Shown here in pieces: positions 63,529 through 64,000 of a stretch of 64,000 nt of DNA. Source of the DNA: Aerococcus tenax (GTDB lineage: Bacteria; Bacillota; Bacilli; Lactobacillales; Aerococcaceae); NCBI RefSeq assembly GCF_003286645.3, contig NZ_CP127382.2, positions 248,001 through 312,000 of the forward strand. Direction: 5' to 3'. The notes below the pieces were generated by a model. That model saw only the letters and a list, made by a program, of their open reading frames with translations. It did not search any database and was not told the DNA's origin. Each line of letters starts with the position of its first letter. Position 1 is the stretch's first letter. Position numbers and translations under genes: made by a program.

Positions 63529-64000
63529 ATGAGTAAGATAGTATTAGCTTTGGGTGGTAATGCCCTAGGAAGTACTCCAAATGAACAAAAAGAAGCAGTA
63601 AAAACAACTGCCCAATCCATTGTGGATTTAATTGAAGCGGGCAATGAAATTATCGTTTCCCATGGAAATGGGCCGCAAGTTGGTATGATTAATCTTGCTA
63701 TGGACGTTTCTGCAAAAAGTGATGCTGGCACACCTGAAATGCCATTCCCTGAATGTGGAGCTATGAGTCAAGGTTATATTGGCTTCCATTTGCAAAATGC
63801 CATTGAAAATGAGTTGAATAAACGTGGTGTTGATAAAGCCGTTGCATCAGTGATTACTCAAGTTGTGGTAGATAAGGATGATCCAGCCTTTGATAATCCA
63901 ACAAAACCAATTGGCGCTTTCTATAGTGAAGAGGAAGCTCAAGCCCTAAGTGACAAAGGATTTGCAGTGAAAGAAGATGCAGGTCGGGGTTATCGTCGGG
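63529..64000 (+). CDS. arcC: Carbamate kinase, 5' part (cut by window end)
   Basis: Transfers phosphate from carbamoyl phosphate to ADP, making ATP. About 157 residues are visible from ATG 63529 (RBS ATGGAGGAAAA), beginning [14 protein letters not shown], with [29 protein letters not shown] and [14 protein letters not shown], then RGYRR at the edge. All key N-terminal motifs of ArcC are present. 120 bp after the TIGR00300 pair; completes an OTC-carbamate-kinase energy module with arcB. Confidence 0.94.
   Translation, partial: MSKIVLALGGNALGSTPNEQKEAVKTTAQSIVDLIEAGNEIIVSHGNGPQVGMINLAMDVSAKSDAGTPEMPFPECGAMSQGYIGFHLQNAIENELNKRGVDKAVASVITQVVVDKDDPAFDNPTKPIGAFYSEEEAQALSDKGFAVKEDAGRGYRR

Noticed and set aside
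1..64000. CRISPR arrays, tRNA, rRNA, prophage
   Set aside because: No regularly spaced direct repeats, no cloverleaf or rRNA sequence, and no phage structural genes were recognised by reading.

Overview
The window comes from a low-to-moderate GC Firmicute of the order Lactobacillales and looks most like Aerococcus or a close relative (Aerococcaceae). This is inferred from gene content and protein style: CcpA with cre sites, a T-box on proS, a beta-glucuronidase, a zinc-regulated AdcA/histidine-triad pair, a streptococcal-order PstS, and no rRNA or tRNA genes in view. Species cannot be fixed from the sequence alone.

Layout. 1-3.8 kb: end of a mannitol PTS locus (mtlR-mtlF-mtlD). 3.9-5.5 kb: ccpA and a hotdog thioesterase on the minus strand. 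5.7-7.5 kb: proS of the archaeal/eukaryotic-like type behind a proline T-box. 7.5-7.7 kb: nested palindromic repeat. 8-14 kb: alpha-glucan phosphorylase, PnuC, deoxynucleoside kinase, KDPG aldolase behind a CcpA-type promoter with an early terminator, a 350-bp inverted-repeat element and a YigZ protein. 14-21 kb: comFA-comFC, hpf, secA, a second nested repeat, and prfB with its programmed frameshift. 21-27.5 kb: phosphate regulon phoP-phoR-pstSCAB, with phoR broken by an in-frame amber codon and a PHO box upstream of pstS. 27.6-30.1 kb: DUF4298 gene and KtrB/KtrA potassium uptake. 30-34 kb: DUF1846 protein and beta-glucuronidase on the minus strand. 33.8-39 kb: two Zur-type boxes controlling a zinc-binding lipoprotein and a 1388-residue histidine-triad protein. 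39-46.9 kb: lipoate ligase, an ABC exporter convergent with a two-component system, DUF2316, a glutathionyl-hydroquinone-reductase-like protein, and a CofE-like protein. 46.9-48.8 kb: a group IIC intron inserted just behind a terminator.

The most unusual part is 48.8-64 kb. Two paralogous regulators (cupin-like N-terminus plus AraC-type helix-turn-helix regions) bracket larC (with a -1 slippage site), larE, larB and a DMT transporter. These are nickel-pincer cofactor genes with no larA client enzyme in view. Directly beyond lies a CcpA-type promoter and an ornithine/citrulline cluster: ornithine carbamoyltransferase, an AGCS amino-acid symporter, a ClpB-like protein whose second ATPase module looks inactive, two tandem diverged TIGR00300 (LOR/SDH, ornithine-cyclodeaminase-like) proteins and carbamate kinase, cut by the window end. 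A simple reading is citrulline to ornithine plus carbamoyl phosphate, ATP from carbamate kinase, and ornithine processed (perhaps to proline) by the TIGR00300 pair. The role of the Clp-like protein there is unknown.

Recurring controls are CcpA (candidate cre sites at ccpA, glgP, eda, lplA, arcB and the Clp-like gene), PhoP, Zur and a T-box. Intrinsic terminators separate most units.
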